6,634 bases of DNA from Actinomycetales bacterium (GTDB taxonomy: Bacteria; Actinomycetota; Actinomycetes; Propionibacteriales; Nocardioidaceae). A program made the translations under genes and the position numbers. The stretch is taken from NCBI GenBank assembly GCA_012513165.1, contig JAAZCT010000003.1, positions 1 through 6,634 of the forward strand, given 5' to 3'. Below, piece by piece: positions 6,203 to 6,634 of the stretch. Position 1 is the first letter of the stretch. The number at the start of each line of letters is the position of its first letter. Below the pieces are notes generated by a model. That model was given only the letters and a program-made list of their open reading frames with translations, did no database searches and was not told where the DNA came from.

Positions 6203-6606
6203 TGGGCGCACGGTCGAAATATCGCAAGCGCGCTCTGGACGTGCTGTTCGAGTCCGAGACTCGTGGTCTAGCGCTCAACGGAACGCTCGAAGAGCGTATG
6301 AAGCACAACGATCCGCCCATCAACGCTTATACCGTTACTTTGGTTGAGGGCGTCGTAGAGCACCGCGAAGAAATCGACGGACTCCTAGCCGAGCACGCGT
6401 CCGGTTGGACCCTTGATCGCATGCCAGCTGTCGATCGAAATCTGTTGCGAATTGCTGCGTTCGAGATTCTGCATTGTGAGGATGTGCCGAATGCAGTTGC
6501 GATCAGTGAAGCTGTGGAACTAGCGACAGAACTCTCTACCGATGAATCGCCCAAGTTTGTTAACGGTTTGCTCAGCCAGATCGCGAAACTCTCTCAGTCT
6601 GCGTGA
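6202..6606 (+). CDS. nusB: Transcription antitermination factor NusB
   Basis: This 134-residue protein is typical in length for NusB. NusB is an all-helical RNA-binding protein that works with NusE (ribosomal protein S10) on boxA RNA to prevent premature termination, mainly in rRNA operons. The basic N-terminus GARSKYRKRALDVLFE (2-17) is the RNA-binding start of the family. The core motif DRMPAVDRNLLRIAAFEIL (72-90) and the C-terminal ISEAVELATELS (101-112) plus SPKFVNGLL (116-124) complete the signature. The usual EAVELAK reads EAVELAT here. The start overlaps the efp stop by a single base and there is no strong Shine-Dalgarno sequence, so translation is probably coupled to efp. The position after efp is the conserved actinobacterial arrangement. 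The gene ends 28 bases before the window edge, with no terminator visible in that tail. Confidence 0.95.
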   Translation: MGARSKYRKRALDVLFESETRGLALNGTLEERMKHNDPPINAYTVTLVEGVVEHREEIDGLLAEHASGWTLDRMPAVDRNLLRIAAFEILHCEDVPNAVAISEAVELATELSTDESPKFVNGLLSQIAKLSQSA

Positions 6607-6634
6607 CTATCTCGCGAGTGTTAGCGTCGAGACA

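Noticed and set aside
5582..6211. 209-codon open frame on the minus strand opposite efp
   Set aside because: It is the mirror of the efp reading frame, covers efp almost exactly, and shows no family motif or ribosome binding site. It is explained by codon bias in efp.
6607..6634. CTCGCGAG palindrome (6611-6618) and TAGCGT (6622-6627) in the tail after nusB, as a possible start of a new promoter
   Set aside because: An 8-base palindrome is expected by chance, the TAnnnT match has no -35, and the window ends before any start codon could be seen.

Overview
The window is a compact, all-plus-strand stretch of an actinobacterial (Actinomycetota) chromosome. It is moderately G+C-rich (about 60% by spot counts). 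The gene order matches the conserved actinobacterial neighbourhood mltG-aroE-(prepilin peptidase)-aroC-aroK-aroB-pepQ-efp-nusB, which is also the backbone order in Mycobacterium tuberculosis. The proteins carry actinobacterial-style motifs, such as EVVKCGFIAD in AroB and [17 protein letters not shown] in EF-P. I cannot name the genus; a Micrococcales- or Actinomycetaceae-like organism would fit.

Layout. Bases 2-133 are the 3' end of mltG (cell-wall lytic transglycosylase). aroE (130-942) overlaps it by 4 bases. After a 71-base gap that holds a perfect 15-base inverted repeat and a possible leaderless promoter comes a short prepilin peptidase of family A24 (1014-1733). A 76-base gap follows. 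Then comes a tightly packed block: aroC (1810-2988), aroK (2985-3500), aroB (3500-4588), an M24 Xaa-Pro-type peptidase (4590-5639), efp (5639-6202) and nusB (6202-6606). Every junction in this block is an ATGA, TAATG or TGATG overlap or a 1-base gap. Only 28 bases follow nusB.

Function. Four genes are shikimate-pathway enzymes leading to chorismate: AroB (step 2), AroE (step 4), AroK (step 5) and AroC (step 7). DAHP synthase (step 1), dehydroquinase (step 3) and EPSP synthase (step 6) are not here. The dehydroquinase gene that sits after aroB in M. tuberculosis is absent from that position. The distal genes serve translation (EF-P), peptide turnover (PepQ-like) and transcription antitermination (NusB). 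They are probably co-transcribed with aroCKB and translationally coupled to them.

All nine genes are recognisable, intact (mltG is cut by the window edge) and keep their key residues. I found no mobile element, CRISPR array, RNA gene or undescribed system. The points worth a second look are modest: the aroE-peptidase intergenic region, the acidic cysteine-free N-terminus of the peptidase, the EF-P tip loop, the Pro-Pro-Gly Walker A of AroK, and the missing dehydroquinase gene.
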